A DNA stretch of 64,000 bases from Streptomyces calvus (GCF_006782915.1 NZ_VCNP01000007.1:1-64000), one strand, 5' to 3'. Shown: positions 35,217-44,601, counted from the first letter of the stretch. Translations and numbers: made by a program. Notes: a model not told the origin generated them from the letters alone.

Positions 35217-35359
35217 GGTGTGCCAGGGGCCATCGGGTGTCGAGTAGGAACGCGCCACCACGACCCCGTCGCCGCAGGGGCATTCCCCAGGGTGCGCCCG
35301 GGCGGCCGGGCCGTGTGGTGCGCAGACGTCGCAGGCACACGAAGGGATCTGTATCACCC

Positions 35360-36499
35360 ATGTACGCAGCATCGTCCTCCGTGTCCGCCCCGCCCCGGCC
35401 GCTGCGTCCGCGTCCCTCGGACAGCGGCCCCTACCTCGCCCCCGCACGCCCGGCGGCCCCCCTGATCGGCGCGGGCACCGCACGGCGCACCACGGGACCG
35501 GGCACCCAGCCGCTCAGCGGGAGGCTGGACCTGTCCGGCCCCCAGGGCGCCCAGCTGCGCACGGCGATCGCCTCGGTGCACCGCATCTGCCCGGAGTTCA
35601 CGCCGGTCCAGGTGCTGCGCCGCACCGGCCGTTCCGTCCTGCTGGTCGGCACCGCCGGACGCAACACCGCGGTCGCCAAGTGTTTACTGGACCACTCCCC
35701 CGCGTGGAGCGAGCGGATCCGCCATGAAATAGCGGCCTACCGCTCGTTCGTCCGGCACCGCCCCCCCGTGCGGGCGCCCCGGCTGATCGCGGCGGATCCG
35801 GACAACTGCACGCTGGTGATCGAGCGGCTGCCCGGCCGGGTGGCGGCGCTCCAGCGGCACCCGGTCGAGGCACCCCCGCGGGCGGACATCAGGGCGGCAC
35901 TCGGCGCGATCTGCCGGCTGAACTCATGGCGCCCGCCGGCCGGGACGTTCGACGCGCCGCTGGACTACGCGGCCCGCATCTCCCGGTACCACGAGCTGGG
36001 CCTGCTCACCGACCGGGACCTGGGCGACCTGCAGAAGCTGCTGCACGGCATCGCGCTCGCGGCCGGACGGCAGGGCATGGGCCAGTTCTGCCACGGCGAC
36101 GCCCTGCTGTCGAACATCCTCATCTCCCCGGCCGGTCCGGTGCTGGTGGACTGGGAGCACGCGGGCTGGTACCTGCCGGGCTACGACCTGGCGACCCTGT
36201 GGTCGGTCCTCGGGGACGCGCCGGCGGCCCGGCGCCACATCAGCCAGATCGCCCAGTCGGGCGGTCCCGCCTCGCGGGACGCCTTCCTGGTGAACCTGAT
36301 GCTGGTGCTGACCCGGGAGATCCGTACCTGCGAGACCGCCGTGCAGCGTTCGATGCGGGACACGGTGACGGCGGCCCCCGGGACGGCTCACCCGGGTGCG
36401 GTGCCGTCCGGCGAGGAACAGCGGCTGCTGCTGCGGCGGCTGCACGACGACTGCCAGCTGGCCCGCCGGGCCGTGCGCGCGGCGGTCGGTACTCGCTGA
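35360..36499 (+). CDS. aminoglycoside phosphotransferase-family kinase with a TTA codon
   Basis: 379 aa APH-fold small-molecule kinase. The ATP-binding lobe is around residues 85-150 ([27 protein letters not shown] with the candidate Lys). The catalytic loop [13 protein letters not shown] (His245-Gly-Asp) and metal motif VDWEHAG (Asp264) are clear. The first 60 residues are Pro/Ala-rich. The substrate is unknown; resistance is only one possibility. Leu109 (35684-35686) is TTA, implying bldA-dependent translation. Divergent from nsdB and followed by a strong 19-bp hairpin. ATG 35360 is chosen; the purine run GAAGGGATC is rather distant. Confidence 0.85.
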   Translation: MYAASSSVSAPPRPLRPRPSDSGPYLAPARPAAPLIGAGTARRTTGPGTQPLSGRLDLSGPQGAQLRTAIASVHRICPEFTPVQVLRRTGRSVLLVGTAGRNTAVAKCLLDHSPAWSERIRHEIAAYRSFVRHRPPVRAPRLIAADPDNCTLVIERLPGRVAALQRHPVEAPPRADIRAALGAICRLNSWRPPAGTFDAPLDYAARISRYHELGLLTDRDLGDLQKLLHGIALAAGRQGMGQFCHGDALLSNILISPAGPVLVDWEHAGWYLPGYDLATLWSVLGDAPAARRHISQIAQSGGPASRDAFLVNLMLVLTREIRTCETAVQRSMRDTVTAAPGTAHPGAVPSGEEQRLLLRRLHDDCQLARRAVRAAVGTR

Positions 36500-36504
36500 C
36501 GGCG

Positions 36505-36552
36505 GCGGACGTCCGCGGTGCGCTCCGACGTAGGCGCACCGCGGACGTCCGC
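36505..36552 (+). terminator. perfect 19-bp hairpin after APH gene
   Basis: Arms 36505-36523 and 36534-36552 pair over 19 bp without mismatch around a 10-nt loop, five bases after the stop codon. Each arm begins or ends with the self-complementary GCGGACGTCCGC, so the element is a palindrome within a palindrome. A second inverted repeat CCGTACGG…CCGTACGG lies about 25-55 bp further on. The rest of the gap to 36792 includes TTGACA at 36674 without a good -10 box. Confidence 0.8.
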
Positions 36553-36792
36553 ATGTGTCCCCGTCCGAACGCTCCGTACGGCCTCCGGCCGCTTCCGTAC
36601 GGGACCATTGGTGTACGCCTGTGACGCGTCGCAGGCCCCGCGGCCGTCGCCACGAAACCCCCGCACACCCCGATTGACAAGGGATATCGCGCCTCCCTGG
36701 GCATGATTGACGGATTATCTGCTGACCGGTACCACTGACGCACCGCTCGGCTCCGTACATCACGTCGTGCCCGACCGTCCCAGGAGGCTGCA

Positions 36793-38757
36793 TTGCGAGA
36801 ACCCGCCACCGAGCCCGGCCGTGCGGCCGGGCCGTCCCGACGTGCCACCCGGCGTGCCCTGTGCGCCCTGGCGGCGGCCGCGCTGACCCTGCCGCTGCTC
36901 GGCGCGGCCCCGTCCGAGGCCCGGCCGTCCACCGCCCGGCTCCAGCAGGCGTTCTCCGCGGCGGCCGCCGAGTACGACGTGCCGCGCAGTGTGCTGCTGG
37001 GCGTCTCCTATCTGCAGTCCCGCTGGGACGCGCACGGCGGTGCCCCGAGTGTCACCGGCGGCTACGGTCCGATGCACCTCACGGACGCCGAGGCCGCGCT
37101 CGCCGCGTCGGAGCACCACGCGGAGGGCACCGAGGACCCCCGCGGGGACGACGCCCGCCCGGCGCTGCGCCCCGAGGAGCGTGCGCCGCGCACCACCGGC
37201 CTGCCGGACCGGCTCACCACCCTGCCGAAGGCGGCCCGGCTGACCGGTCTGAGCCCCGAGCTGCTGCGCGAGGACCCGGCGGCGAACGTGGCGGGCGGCG
37301 CCGCGCTGCTGGCCGAGGCGCAGCGGCGGCTGGGCGAACCGCCGAGCGACGACCCGGCGGACTGGTACGCGGCGGTGGCGCTGTTCTCCGGCGCGGACGA
37401 CTCCGCGTCGGCCGCGGCGTACGCCGACGAGGTGTACGCGGTGATCCGTTCCGGCGAGGCGCGTGTCACGGACGCCGGGCAGGAGGTCGCCCTGGCCGCC
37501 CGCCCGGACCTCGCGCCCGACACCTCGGCGTTGGACCGCGCCGGGCTGCGCACCGCCTCCGCCGCCGGGACGGAGTGCCCGAGGACGGTGTCGTGCGAGT
37601 GGATCCCGGCGCCCTACGAGGAGTTCGGGGACGGCGACTACGGCAACCACGACCGGGGGAACCGGCCGGCCTCGCAACCGATCCGGTACATCGTCGTGCA
37701 CGACACGGAGGGCGCCTGGGAGGGCGTGCTCGACATGGTGCAGGACCCCACCTATGTGTCGTGGCAGTACAGTCTGCGCTCCACGGACGGTCACATCGCC
37801 CAGCACGTGAAGGCGAAGGACGTGGCCTGGCACGCGGGCAACTGGTACGTCAACGCGGGGTCGATCGGCCTGGAGCACGAGGGGTTCCTGGCGGAGCCCG
37901 ACGCCTGGTACACGGAGGCGATGTACCGGTCCTCGGCGCGGCTGGTGAAGTACCTGTCCAAGAAGTACGACATTCCGCTGGACCGGCAGCACATCCTCGG
38001 CCACGACACGGTGCCGGGCCCGACCTCGGGCACCATCCCCGGGATGCACACCGACCCCGGCCCCTACTGGGACTGGGCGCACTACTTCGAGCTGCTGGGC
38101 CGTCCCTTCGAGGCCACGGCGGGCAAGAACTCCGGCGTCGTGACGATCCGGCCCGACTACTCCGCCAACCGGCCGGTCTTCACCGGCTGCGAGAGCGCGG
38201 GCGAGCCTTGCGCGACGCACGGGTCGAGCGCGGTGCGGCTGTACTCCGACCATGACGAGAACGCGCCGCTGATCAAGGACGTCGGTCTGGGCAGGGCACC
38301 GACCACCGGGGTGAACGACCTGTCCTCGCGTGTGTCCACCGGCCAGCAGTACGCGGTCGCCGACCGCTGGGGCGACTGGACCGCCATCTGGTACCTGGGG
38401 CAGAAGGCATGGTTCCGCAACCCGGAGCGGCAGCCGGCGGCGGTGCCGTCCAAGGGCCTGGTCGTGACCCCGCGCGAGGGTCTGGAGTCGGTGCCGGTGT
38501 ACGGGCGGGCCTACCCGGAGAAGGAGGCCTATCCGGAGGGGGTGCCGGCGCAGGCGGTGTCGCCGCTGCCGTACACCCTGCCGAAGGGCCAGAAGTACGT
38601 CACGGGCGGGAAGGTGCCCGGCGAGTACTACTACGCGGTGACGTTCGACGAGGCCTCGCACCGCGTGGTGACCGGCAAGGACCTGTACTACGAGATCCAG
38701 TTCGGCCACCGGGTCGGCTTCGTGCGGGCGGCGGACGTGACGGTGACGTCGTCGTAG
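36793..38757 (+). CDS. secreted N-acetylmuramoyl-L-alanine amidase (Amidase_2)
   Basis: 654 aa exported cell-wall hydrolase. Signal peptide at 1-44 (Arg-rich start, Ala/Leu core, ending PSEARP). Residues 45-220 are a helical, lysozyme-like or repeat region (FSAAAAEYDVPRSVLLGVSY). The Amidase_2 domain is at about 295-440: IRYIVVHDTEGAWEGVLDMV (zinc His), VAWHAGNWYVNAGSIGLEHE and ILGHDTVPGPTSG (second zinc His and catalytic region). A C-terminal SH3-like part follows (VRLYSDHDENAPL, AVADRWGDWTAIWY). It should cleave the MurNAc-L-Ala bond. The start is the rare TTG at 36793, six nt after AGGAGG; no ATG or GTG fits. Confidence 0.92.
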   Translation: MREPATEPGRAAGPSRRATRRALCALAAAALTLPLLGAAPSEARPSTARLQQAFSAAAAEYDVPRSVLLGVSYLQSRWDAHGGAPSVTGGYGPMHLTDAEAALAASEHHAEGTEDPRGDDARPALRPEERAPRTTGLPDRLTTLPKAARLTGLSPELLREDPAANVAGGAALLAEAQRRLGEPPSDDPADWYAAVALFSGADDSASAAAYADEVYAVIRSGEARVTDAGQEVALAARPDLAPDTSALDRAGLRTASAAGTECPRTVSCEWIPAPYEEFGDGDYGNHDRGNRPASQPIRYIVVHDTEGAWEGVLDMVQDPTYVSWQYSLRSTDGHIAQHVKAKDVAWHAGNWYVNAGSIGLEHEGFLAEPDAWYTEAMYRSSARLVKYLSKKYDIPLDRQHILGHDTVPGPTSGTIPGMHTDPGPYWDWAHYFELLGRPFEATAGKNSGVVTIRPDYSANRPVFTGCESAGEPCATHGSSAVRLYSDHDENAPLIKDVGLGRAPTTGVNDLSSRVSTGQQYAVADRWGDWTAIWYLGQKAWFRNPERQPAAVPSKGLVVTPREGLESVPVYGRAYPEKEAYPEGVPAQAVSPLPYTLPKGQKYVTGGKVPGEYYYAVTFDEASHRVVTGKDLYYEIQFGHRVGFVRAADVTVTSS

Positions 38758-38773
38758 CACCGCCGGAGCGGGG

Positions 38774-38809
38774 CGGAGGGCCGGGTTCCCACGGGGGCCC
38801 GGCCCTCCG
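38774..38809. terminator. bidirectional terminator after amidase
   Basis: CGGAGGGCCGGG pairs perfectly with CCCGGCCCTCCG over 12 bp around a 12-nt loop, 16 bp after the amidase stop and 33 bp before the end of the convergent gene. Confidence 0.8.
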
Positions 38810-38841
38810 GCGCGCCGGGAGCGTCCGTGTCGTACGGGGGG

Positions 38842-39339
38842 TCAGCCCTGCTGGAAGAGTTCCGCGGGCAGCGGCTTGAGGAGGGCGTACAGGTCGTCGG
38901 TGATGGGCCGGTCCCAGGCGGCGATGGTCACCAGCACGTTGTCGCTGCGGTCGAACTGCACGCAGGAGATGCGGCCCTCGGAGAGCTTGACCCGCCGCAC
39001 GATCAGCAGGTTGTCGCCCTGCATCACCGGCACGTCCTCGGTGCCGACGACGGTCACCTCCTCGTCGTTCTCCAGCGCCAGCAGCAGCTGTCCGACCTCG
39101 AAGGGCACCTCGCCCTCGGGGACGTCCCGGGCCGGTGAGCCCTCGGGCAGGTTGCCGATGACCATCGCGGGGCCGCGGCCGCCGAAGAGGTCGTAGCGCA
39201 GGAAGACTCCCTGGCAGCTTCCGTCGGGGGCGGGCAGCAGTCCGGCACCCAGGTTTCCGGGCCAGTCGCCCGGGTCCATGGCCAGTACGTCGAAGTCGGG
39301 CCCGGCGGGGGTGGCGCTGCGGCGGCGGAGGAACGACAT
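38842..39339 (-). CDS. conserved hypothetical protein, 165 aa
   Basis: 165 aa cytosolic protein that I cannot assign to a named family. It starts MSFLRRRSATPAGPDFDVLA and contains an acidic beta-rich core (EGEVPFEVGQLLLALENDEE, VTVVGTEDVPVMQGDNLLIV, ISCVQFDRSDNVLVTIAAWD). No catalytic motif or membrane segment. ATG 39339 follows AGGAACGAC less clearly than a consensus RBS. It stands between convergent amidase and co-oriented universal stress protein. Confidence 0.7.
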   Translation of the reverse strand: MSFLRRRSATPAGPDFDVLAMDPGDWPGNLGAGLLPAPDGSCQGVFLRYDLFGGRGPAMVIGNLPEGSPARDVPEGEVPFEVGQLLLALENDEEVTVVGTEDVPVMQGDNLLIVRRVKLSEGRISCVQFDRSDNVLVTIAAWDRPITDDLYALLKPLPAELFQQG

Positions 39340-39668
39340 GCCGCCATGGTACGTGCCCGGGCCCGTGAGCGGACGGTCGGGCGGCGACCGCGGAGGCCGG
39401 TCGGGGTCCGGTGCCGCTCGTGGTGGCGGGCCGCGCGGGGGCGGTTGCGCGGGACGGCTCGCACCGCTTCCGGCGCGGGTGCTCCGGCGGGAAGTGGCGG
39501 ACGCGGCGCGGCCCGTGGCAGGCGCGCGGCCGCTGTCGTGCGTCGCCCGTACACACGCCGAGGGCGGCCCGGACGGGACCCCTCTCGTGCTGCGGCGGGC
39601 ACCCCGTAAGCGGGCCGGGCGACCGGGCCGCCGCTGCTCCGCGCGGGTCCGCGCCGGCGCCGGGCGGG
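39340..39668. other. intergenic region, no gene seen
   Basis: 329 bp, extremely GC-rich, between a hypothetical gene and the universal stress protein gene, both on the reverse strand. It must carry the promoter of the former, but I see no consensus boxes, repeats or clear stem longer than about 8 bp. Confidence 0.35.
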
Positions 39669-40571
39669 TCACTCCTCGGCGGGTGCCGGCGGGACGACGG
39701 CGATCGGGCTCGCCGCGTGGAGCAGGACGGCCTGGGTGACCGAACCCATCATCCGGGCGGGGGCCAGGAGACGGCGGCGGTGGCGGCCGACGACGACCAA
39801 CTCGGCGTCCCGCGAGGCGTCGACCAGGTGACCGGCGGCGTCCCCGGGCAGCACGTCGGTGTCGGCGGTGACGTCGGGGTGGCGTTCGCGGTGCGGGGCG
39901 AGGAAGCCGTCGGCGAGGATGCGGGTCTCGTGCTCGACGGCGTCCTGGTCGATCTCCGGCGGCGGCAGTTCGCCGGGCAGCATCCACGTCTGCAGGGGCC
40001 ACGGATAGGCGGCGACGATCCGCAGCCGGGCACCGCGCAGGGCGGCCTCGGCGAAGGCGAAGGCTAGCGTGGCCTCGTCGGGGCTGTCCGCGTGCAGTCC
40101 CACCACCACGGGCCGGCCGGACCCGGCCCGCGGCGCGCCGTCGGTGCCGCGTCCGGGCCGGGGCACCACGACCACGGGGCACTCGGCGTCGCGGGCCGCG
40201 GCCAGCGAATTGGAGCCGAGCAGCAGGCTGGCGAAGCCGCCGCGGCCGCGGGAGCCGAGCACCAGCAGTTGCGCGGCGGACCCGGCCTCGGGCAGCAGCG
40301 CGCCGGGCGCGCCCTCCAGGGCGGCGTACTCGACGGCCGGGAGGGCGGTCCGTCCCGTGAGAAGGGCGCGGACCCGGTCGAGGACCGGGTCCTCGTCCGG
40401 GTCGGGCGGCCCGGCCGCCAGGACCTCGGGCTGCACCCAGGGCACGTACTGGCGTACGTGCACGACCCGCAGCGGGGCCTGGCGCCGGCGGGCGGCGTCG
40501 AGGGCCCACTCCAGGGCGCGCAGGCTGTCGTCCGAACCGTCGACCGCCGCGACGACCGGCTGAGTGCTCAT
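39669..40571 (-). CDS. universal stress protein, two Usp domains
   Basis: 300 aa tandem UspA protein. Domain 1 at 1-140: PVVAAVDGSDDSLRALEWAL at the start, ATP-loop VLGSRGRGGFASLLLGSNS. Domain 2 at about 155-295: PVVVGLHADSPDEATLAFAF and VVGRHRRRLLAPARMMGSVT. The first loop keeps the GxxGxxxxxxGS pattern for ATP binding; in the second, GRHRRRLLAPARMMGS departs from it. Such proteins aid survival under stress or low oxygen; the exact role is unknown. ATG 40571 follows GAGGCGAGG. Confidence 0.9.
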   Translation of the reverse strand: MSTQPVVAAVDGSDDSLRALEWALDAARRRQAPLRVVHVRQYVPWVQPEVLAAGPPDPDEDPVLDRVRALLTGRTALPAVEYAALEGAPGALLPEAGSAAQLLVLGSRGRGGFASLLLGSNSLAAARDAECPVVVVPRPGRGTDGAPRAGSGRPVVVGLHADSPDEATLAFAFAEAALRGARLRIVAAYPWPLQTWMLPGELPPPEIDQDAVEHETRILADGFLAPHRERHPDVTADTDVLPGDAAGHLVDASRDAELVVVGRHRRRLLAPARMMGSVTQAVLLHAASPIAVVPPAPAEE

Positions 40572-40711
40572 GGTTCCTCGCCTCCGGAGTACGACCTTCA
40601 CCCTCCCCGGGCCAGCCTGGCTCAGGCGTGGCCCGGGAACGGCGCTTCAGGTCGCGTGTCCGGAAAAACGCGCGGAACACGTCCGGCGGCCGGCCGGCGC
40701 GGACCTGCCGG

Positions 40712-40954
40712 TCAGGTCAGGTCGAACTCGCCCTCCCGCGCCCCCGACACGAACGCGCCCCATTCGGCGGGCGTGAAGATCAGGGAGGGGCTCTCCGGGC
40801 GGCCACTGTTGCGCATGGCGATGAAGCCCTCCACGAAGGCGATCTGGACATCGCCCAGCCCTCGGCTGCTGGACTGCCACTGCGCGTTGCTGAGGTCCAG
40901 GTCCGGCTTGTCCCAGCCCGTGAGCGGGCGCTGCTGGGTGGTGCTTTCGGCCAC
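40712..40954 (-). CDS. orphan DUF397 protein
   Basis: 80 aa DUF397 protein with the typical core WQSSSRGLGDVQIAFVEGFI, then MRNSGRPESPSLIFTPAEWG and AFVSGAREGEFDL. In Streptomyces these are usually encoded right beside an XRE-type regulator (with DUF5753) and act as a partner in a BldB/WhiJ-like switch. No such regulator lies next to it here. GTG 40954 follows GGAGC. The initiating region starts MAESTTQQRPLTGWD. Confidence 0.88.
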   Translation of the reverse strand: MAESTTQQRPLTGWDKPDLDLSNAQWQSSSRGLGDVQIAFVEGFIAMRNSGRPESPSLIFTPAEWGAFVSGAREGEFDLT

Positions 40955-41167
40955 GTCCGTGCTCCTCCCGATTCCGTCGTCCGCGCCAGCCTAGCGACCG
41001 GCCCCTGCCCCGGACAGGCCGCGCGGGAAGTCCCGTTCGCACGGGCGGCGCGGGACGTGCCGGGAGCGTTGAACCCACGGTGCCGCGCGGACGTACTGGT
41101 GGGGGCGGGCCCGCTCAGCGGCCCCGTTCGCCATGCCGCCGCAGGACCGCACGGAAGGACCCTCCGG

Positions 41168-42958
41168 GTGCCGCTCTTCATTCGCTCCCGTCAACCACAG
41201 GACGCCGGCGCGGGCGGGGCGGACCCGGACGGCGCGCCGGCCGCCGCCGGCGACACCGCTGCCGGCACACCGGTTCCGGGGCCCCGTGGCCGGTTCGGCC
41301 TGCTGCGCCGGTGGCCCCGCGCGGCGCGCGGCGTCACCGTCGGGACGACCGTTCTGGCCGGTGCGCTGGTGCTCTTCGCGCTGCTGCTGCCGAACCGGCC
41401 GGAACGTGTGCACGCGGCCGCGTTCCTGCGGCTGCCCGCCGAGGGGATCCTGGTCGCCGCGCTGCTGCTCGCGCTGCCGCCGCGCTTCCGGCGGATCACG
41501 GCGGGGGTCTCGGGTGCGTTCCTCGGGCTGCTCACGGTCCTGAAGCTGGTGGACATCGGCTTCTACCAGGTGCTGGCCCGGCCGTTCGACCTGGTGCTCG
41601 ACTGGATCCTGCTCGACGACGCGGCGGACTTCGTCCGGGAGTCGTTCGGCCGGGGCGGACAGGTGCTCGCCGTGGCCGGTGCGGTCGTGCTGTTCCTGGG
41701 CCTGCTCGTGCTGATGACGCTGGCCGCGCTGCGGCTGACGGACCTGATGGTCCGCCACCGCCCGGCCGCCGTGCGGACCACGCTGGTCCTGGGCGTCGCG
41801 TGGATCACCTGCGTGACCCTCGGCGTGCAGATCACCGGCACACCCGTGGCCACCCGGGCCAACGCGGACATCCTGGGCAACCGGGTGGACCAGGTGCGCG
41901 CAGGGCTGCGCGACGCGCGGGTCTTCGAGCGGCAGTCCGCGGTCGACGCCTTCGCGAAGACACCGCCGGACCGGCTGCTCACCGCGCTGCGCGGCAAGGA
42001 CGTCCTGTTCACGTTCATCGAGAGCTACGGCCGGGTCGCGATCGACGACCCGGCGATGGCGGGCCCGGTCGGCGCGGCGCTCGAGGACGGCACGCGCAGG
42101 CTTCGGGACGCCGGTTTCGCCTCCCGCAGCGGCTGGTTGAAGTCACCGGTGACGGGCGCCGGCAGCTGGCTCGCCCACTCGACCCTCCTGTCCGGCCTGT
42201 GGATCGGCAACCAGCAGCGCTACCGCAGCCTGACCACCAGCGACCGCATGACCCTGACCAGGTACTTCCGCAGGGCCGGCGACTGGCGCACCGTCGGCAT
42301 CGTGCCCGGGGTGCGGCGGGCCTGGCCGGAGGGGAAGTTCTTCGGCCTCGACCACATCTACGACTCCGAGCACCTGGGCTACCACGGGCCGTACTTCAGC
42401 TGGACGCCCGTGCCCGACCAGTTCAGCCTGGAGGCCTTCGAGCGGCTGGAGCACGGGAAGAAGGACCGCGAGCCGATCATGGCGGAGATCATCCTCGCCT
42501 CCAGCCACAACCCCTGGTCACCCATCGCGCGTATGATCGACTGGGACGACCTCGGCGACGGCTCGGTGTTCCACGGGATCAAGAAGCAGGGCACGGACCC
42601 CAAGGAGGTCTGGCGGGATCCGGAGAGGGTGCGCACCGAGTACCGGCGGGCCATCGAGTACTCGCTGCGCAGCCTCACCGAGTGGGTCGAGCGGTACGGC
42701 GACGAGGACACGGTCCTGGTCTTCCTCGGCGACCACCAGCCGGTGCCGACCGTCACCGGCGGGAACGCGGGCAAGGACGTGCCGGTGTCGATCGTCGCGA
42801 AGGATCCCGCGGTGCTGGACCGGGTGGTTGGTTGGGACTGGACGGACGGGCTCGAGCCCGCGCCGGACGCTCCGCGGTGGCGCATGGACGCGTTCCGGGA
42901 CCGCTTCATGACGGCGTTCGGGCCGCGGGGCGAGGGGGCCGCTGCGCAGGCCCCGTGA
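41168..42958 (+). CDS. membrane sulfatase-like / phosphoglycerol-transferase-type enzyme
   Basis: 596 aa membrane protein of the alkaline-phosphatase-like superfamily. About four to five membrane spans in the first 220 residues (for example 55-80, 88-105, 112-130, 165-190, 205-225) are followed by an extracytoplasmic catalytic domain: LFTFIESYGR (metal Asp/Glu region), TGAGSWLAHSTLLSGLWI, DHIYDSEHLG, ILASSHNPWSP (His) and FLGDHQPVPTV (Asp-His metal pair). This layout resembles LtaS/OpgB-type transferases and membrane sulfatases, so wall-polymer or lipid modification is likely. GTG 41168 with GAAGGA upstream; a longer reading to 40628 overlaps non-coding DNA. Confidence 0.82.
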   Translation: MPLFIRSRQPQDAGAGGADPDGAPAAAGDTAAGTPVPGPRGRFGLLRRWPRAARGVTVGTTVLAGALVLFALLLPNRPERVHAAAFLRLPAEGILVAALLLALPPRFRRITAGVSGAFLGLLTVLKLVDIGFYQVLARPFDLVLDWILLDDAADFVRESFGRGGQVLAVAGAVVLFLGLLVLMTLAALRLTDLMVRHRPAAVRTTLVLGVAWITCVTLGVQITGTPVATRANADILGNRVDQVRAGLRDARVFERQSAVDAFAKTPPDRLLTALRGKDVLFTFIESYGRVAIDDPAMAGPVGAALEDGTRRLRDAGFASRSGWLKSPVTGAGSWLAHSTLLSGLWIGNQQRYRSLTTSDRMTLTRYFRRAGDWRTVGIVPGVRRAWPEGKFFGLDHIYDSEHLGYHGPYFSWTPVPDQFSLEAFERLEHGKKDREPIMAEIILASSHNPWSPIARMIDWDDLGDGSVFHGIKKQGTDPKEVWRDPERVRTEYRRAIEYSLRSLTEWVERYGDEDTVLVFLGDHQPVPTVTGGNAGKDVPVSIVAKDPAVLDRVVGWDWTDGLEPAPDAPRWRMDAFRDRFMTAFGPRGEGAAAQAP

Positions 42959-43141
42959 GGCATCGCGCCACGCGTTCGGGCGAACCGGCGCGGGTGGGCC
43001 GGCCCCGGGTGGTGCCCGGGCGCCCGCTGCCCGCCGCGCCGCGAGCCCGGCCGCCGCCGGGGAGCCTCCGCGACACGGGAAAAAGTAAGGACGGCCTCTT
43101 GCCCTGGGCGGTGGTGGCCTGAATTACTGATCCCGGAACAT

Positions 43142-43159
43142 CGACCGAATGATCGGTCG
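43142..43159 (+). promoter_or_regulatory. PaaR-like operator upstream of paaK
   Basis: CGACCGA-N4-TCGGTCG, a perfect inverted repeat with the core ACCG-N6-CGGT, 36 bp before the paaK start. As I recall, actinobacterial PaaR (TetR family) recognises ACCG-N6-CGGT-type palindromes and releases them on phenylacetyl-CoA. No tetR gene adjoins it in this window. Confidence 0.55.
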
Positions 43160-43194
43160 CCCGATTTGATGCGTTTGGCGAGGTGAGGGTGCTG

Positions 43195-44496
43195 ATGACG
43201 GAGGCGGCGGACCTGCTGGACCCGGCGGAGCGGCTCGACGTCGAGGGCCTGCGGGCGCTCCAGCTCGAGCGGTTGCGGAGCTCGCTGCGGCACGCCTACG
43301 ACAACGTGCCGTTCTACCGGGAGTCCTTCGACAAGGCGGGCGTGCACCCGGACGACTGCCGCTCACTGTCCGATCTGGCCCGCTTCCCCTTCACCACCAA
43401 GGCGGACCTGCGGGAGAACTACCCGTACGGCATGTTCGCCGTGCCCCGCGAGCGGATCCGCCGCCTCCACGCCTCCAGCGGCACCACGGGACTGCCCACG
43501 GTGGTCGGCTACACCGAGGGCGATCTGTCCATGTGGGCCGACATGGTGGCCCGGTCGATCCGCGCGGCGGGCGGCCGGCCCGGCGACACGGCCCATGTGG
43601 CGTACGGCTACGGCCTGTTCACCGGCGGCCTGGGCGCCCACTACGGTGCGGAGCGGCTCGGCTGCACGGTGATCCCCGCCTCCGGCGGGATGACGTCCCG
43701 GCAGGTGCGGCTGATCCAGGACCTGAAGCCCTCGATCATCATGGTGACCCCGTCCTACATGCTCACGCTGCTCGACGAGTTCGAGCGGCAGGGCGTCGAT
43801 CCGCGCGGCACCTCGCTGCGGGTGGGCATCTTCGGCGCCGAGCCCTGGACCGAGCGGATGCGGCAGGAGATCGAGGAGCGGTTCGCGATCGACGCGGTCG
43901 ACATATACGGGCTGTCCGAGGTGATCGGGCCGGGCGTCGCGCAGGAGTGCGTGGAGACCAAGGACGGCCTGCACATCTGGGAGGACCACTTCTTCCCGGA
44001 GGTCGTCGACCCCGTCACCGGCGAGGTGCTGCGCGACGGCGAGCGGGGTGAGCTGGTCTTCACCTCCCTCACCAAGGAGGCGATGCCGATCGTCCGGTAC
44101 CGCACCCGGGACCTGACCCGTCTGCTGCCGGGCACCGCCCGGGTGTTCCGGCGGATGGAGAAGATCACCGGCCGCAGCGACGACATGGTGATCCTGCGCG
44201 GCGTGAACCTCTTCCCCACGCAGATCGAGGAGATCGTGCTGCGCACTCCGGGCGTCGCCCCGCACTTCCAGCTGCGGCTCACCCGGGAGGGCCGCCTGGA
44301 CTGCCTCACCGTGCGCGCGGAGGCCCGGCCCGACGCGGACCCGGCCGCGCGTGAGGCCGCCGCCCGGTCCATCGGGGCGGCCGTGAAGGACGGCATCGGG
44401 GTCTCGGTCGGCGTGGAGATCGTCGATCCGGAGACGCTGGAGCGGTCGGTGGGCAAGATCCGGCGCATCGTGGACCTGCGCGAGCCGCGCGGATAG
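43195..44496 (+). CDS. paaK: phenylacetate-CoA ligase
   Basis: 433 aa AMP-forming ligase that activates phenylacetate to phenylacetyl-CoA, the first step of phenylacetate degradation. Signatures: FPFTTKADLRENYPYGMFAV, P-loop LHASSGTTGLPTVVGYT, VDIYGLSEVIGPGVAQEC, and the adenylate region YRTRDLTRLLPGT and MEKITGRSDDMVILRGVNLF. Length is normal for PaaK. ATG 43195 is chosen with GTGAGG upstream; GTG 43183 is an alternative. No other paa genes are seen in the window, so it would feed the pathway encoded elsewhere. A PaaR-like operator lies just upstream. Confidence 0.93.
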   Translation: MTEAADLLDPAERLDVEGLRALQLERLRSSLRHAYDNVPFYRESFDKAGVHPDDCRSLSDLARFPFTTKADLRENYPYGMFAVPRERIRRLHASSGTTGLPTVVGYTEGDLSMWADMVARSIRAAGGRPGDTAHVAYGYGLFTGGLGAHYGAERLGCTVIPASGGMTSRQVRLIQDLKPSIIMVTPSYMLTLLDEFERQGVDPRGTSLRVGIFGAEPWTERMRQEIEERFAIDAVDIYGLSEVIGPGVAQECVETKDGLHIWEDHFFPEVVDPVTGEVLRDGERGELVFTSLTKEAMPIVRYRTRDLTRLLPGTARVFRRMEKITGRSDDMVILRGVNLFPTQIEEIVLRTPGVAPHFQLRLTREGRLDCLTVRAEARPDADPAAREAAARSIGAAVKDGIGVSVGVEIVDPETLERSVGKIRRIVDLREPRG

Positions 44497-44601
44497 CGGG
44501 CGGACAACGACCGTCTCCGTCCGCTGCGCCCACGCAGCGGGCACGGCCCGACCTGTTGAGGACCACGGAGGAGACCGGCTGTTCCCGCTCCGGCTGGCCG
44601 G

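Noticed and set aside
36674..36696. TTGACA as promoter of the amidase gene
   Set aside because: No -10-like hexamer at 16-19 bp, so not reported as a promoter.
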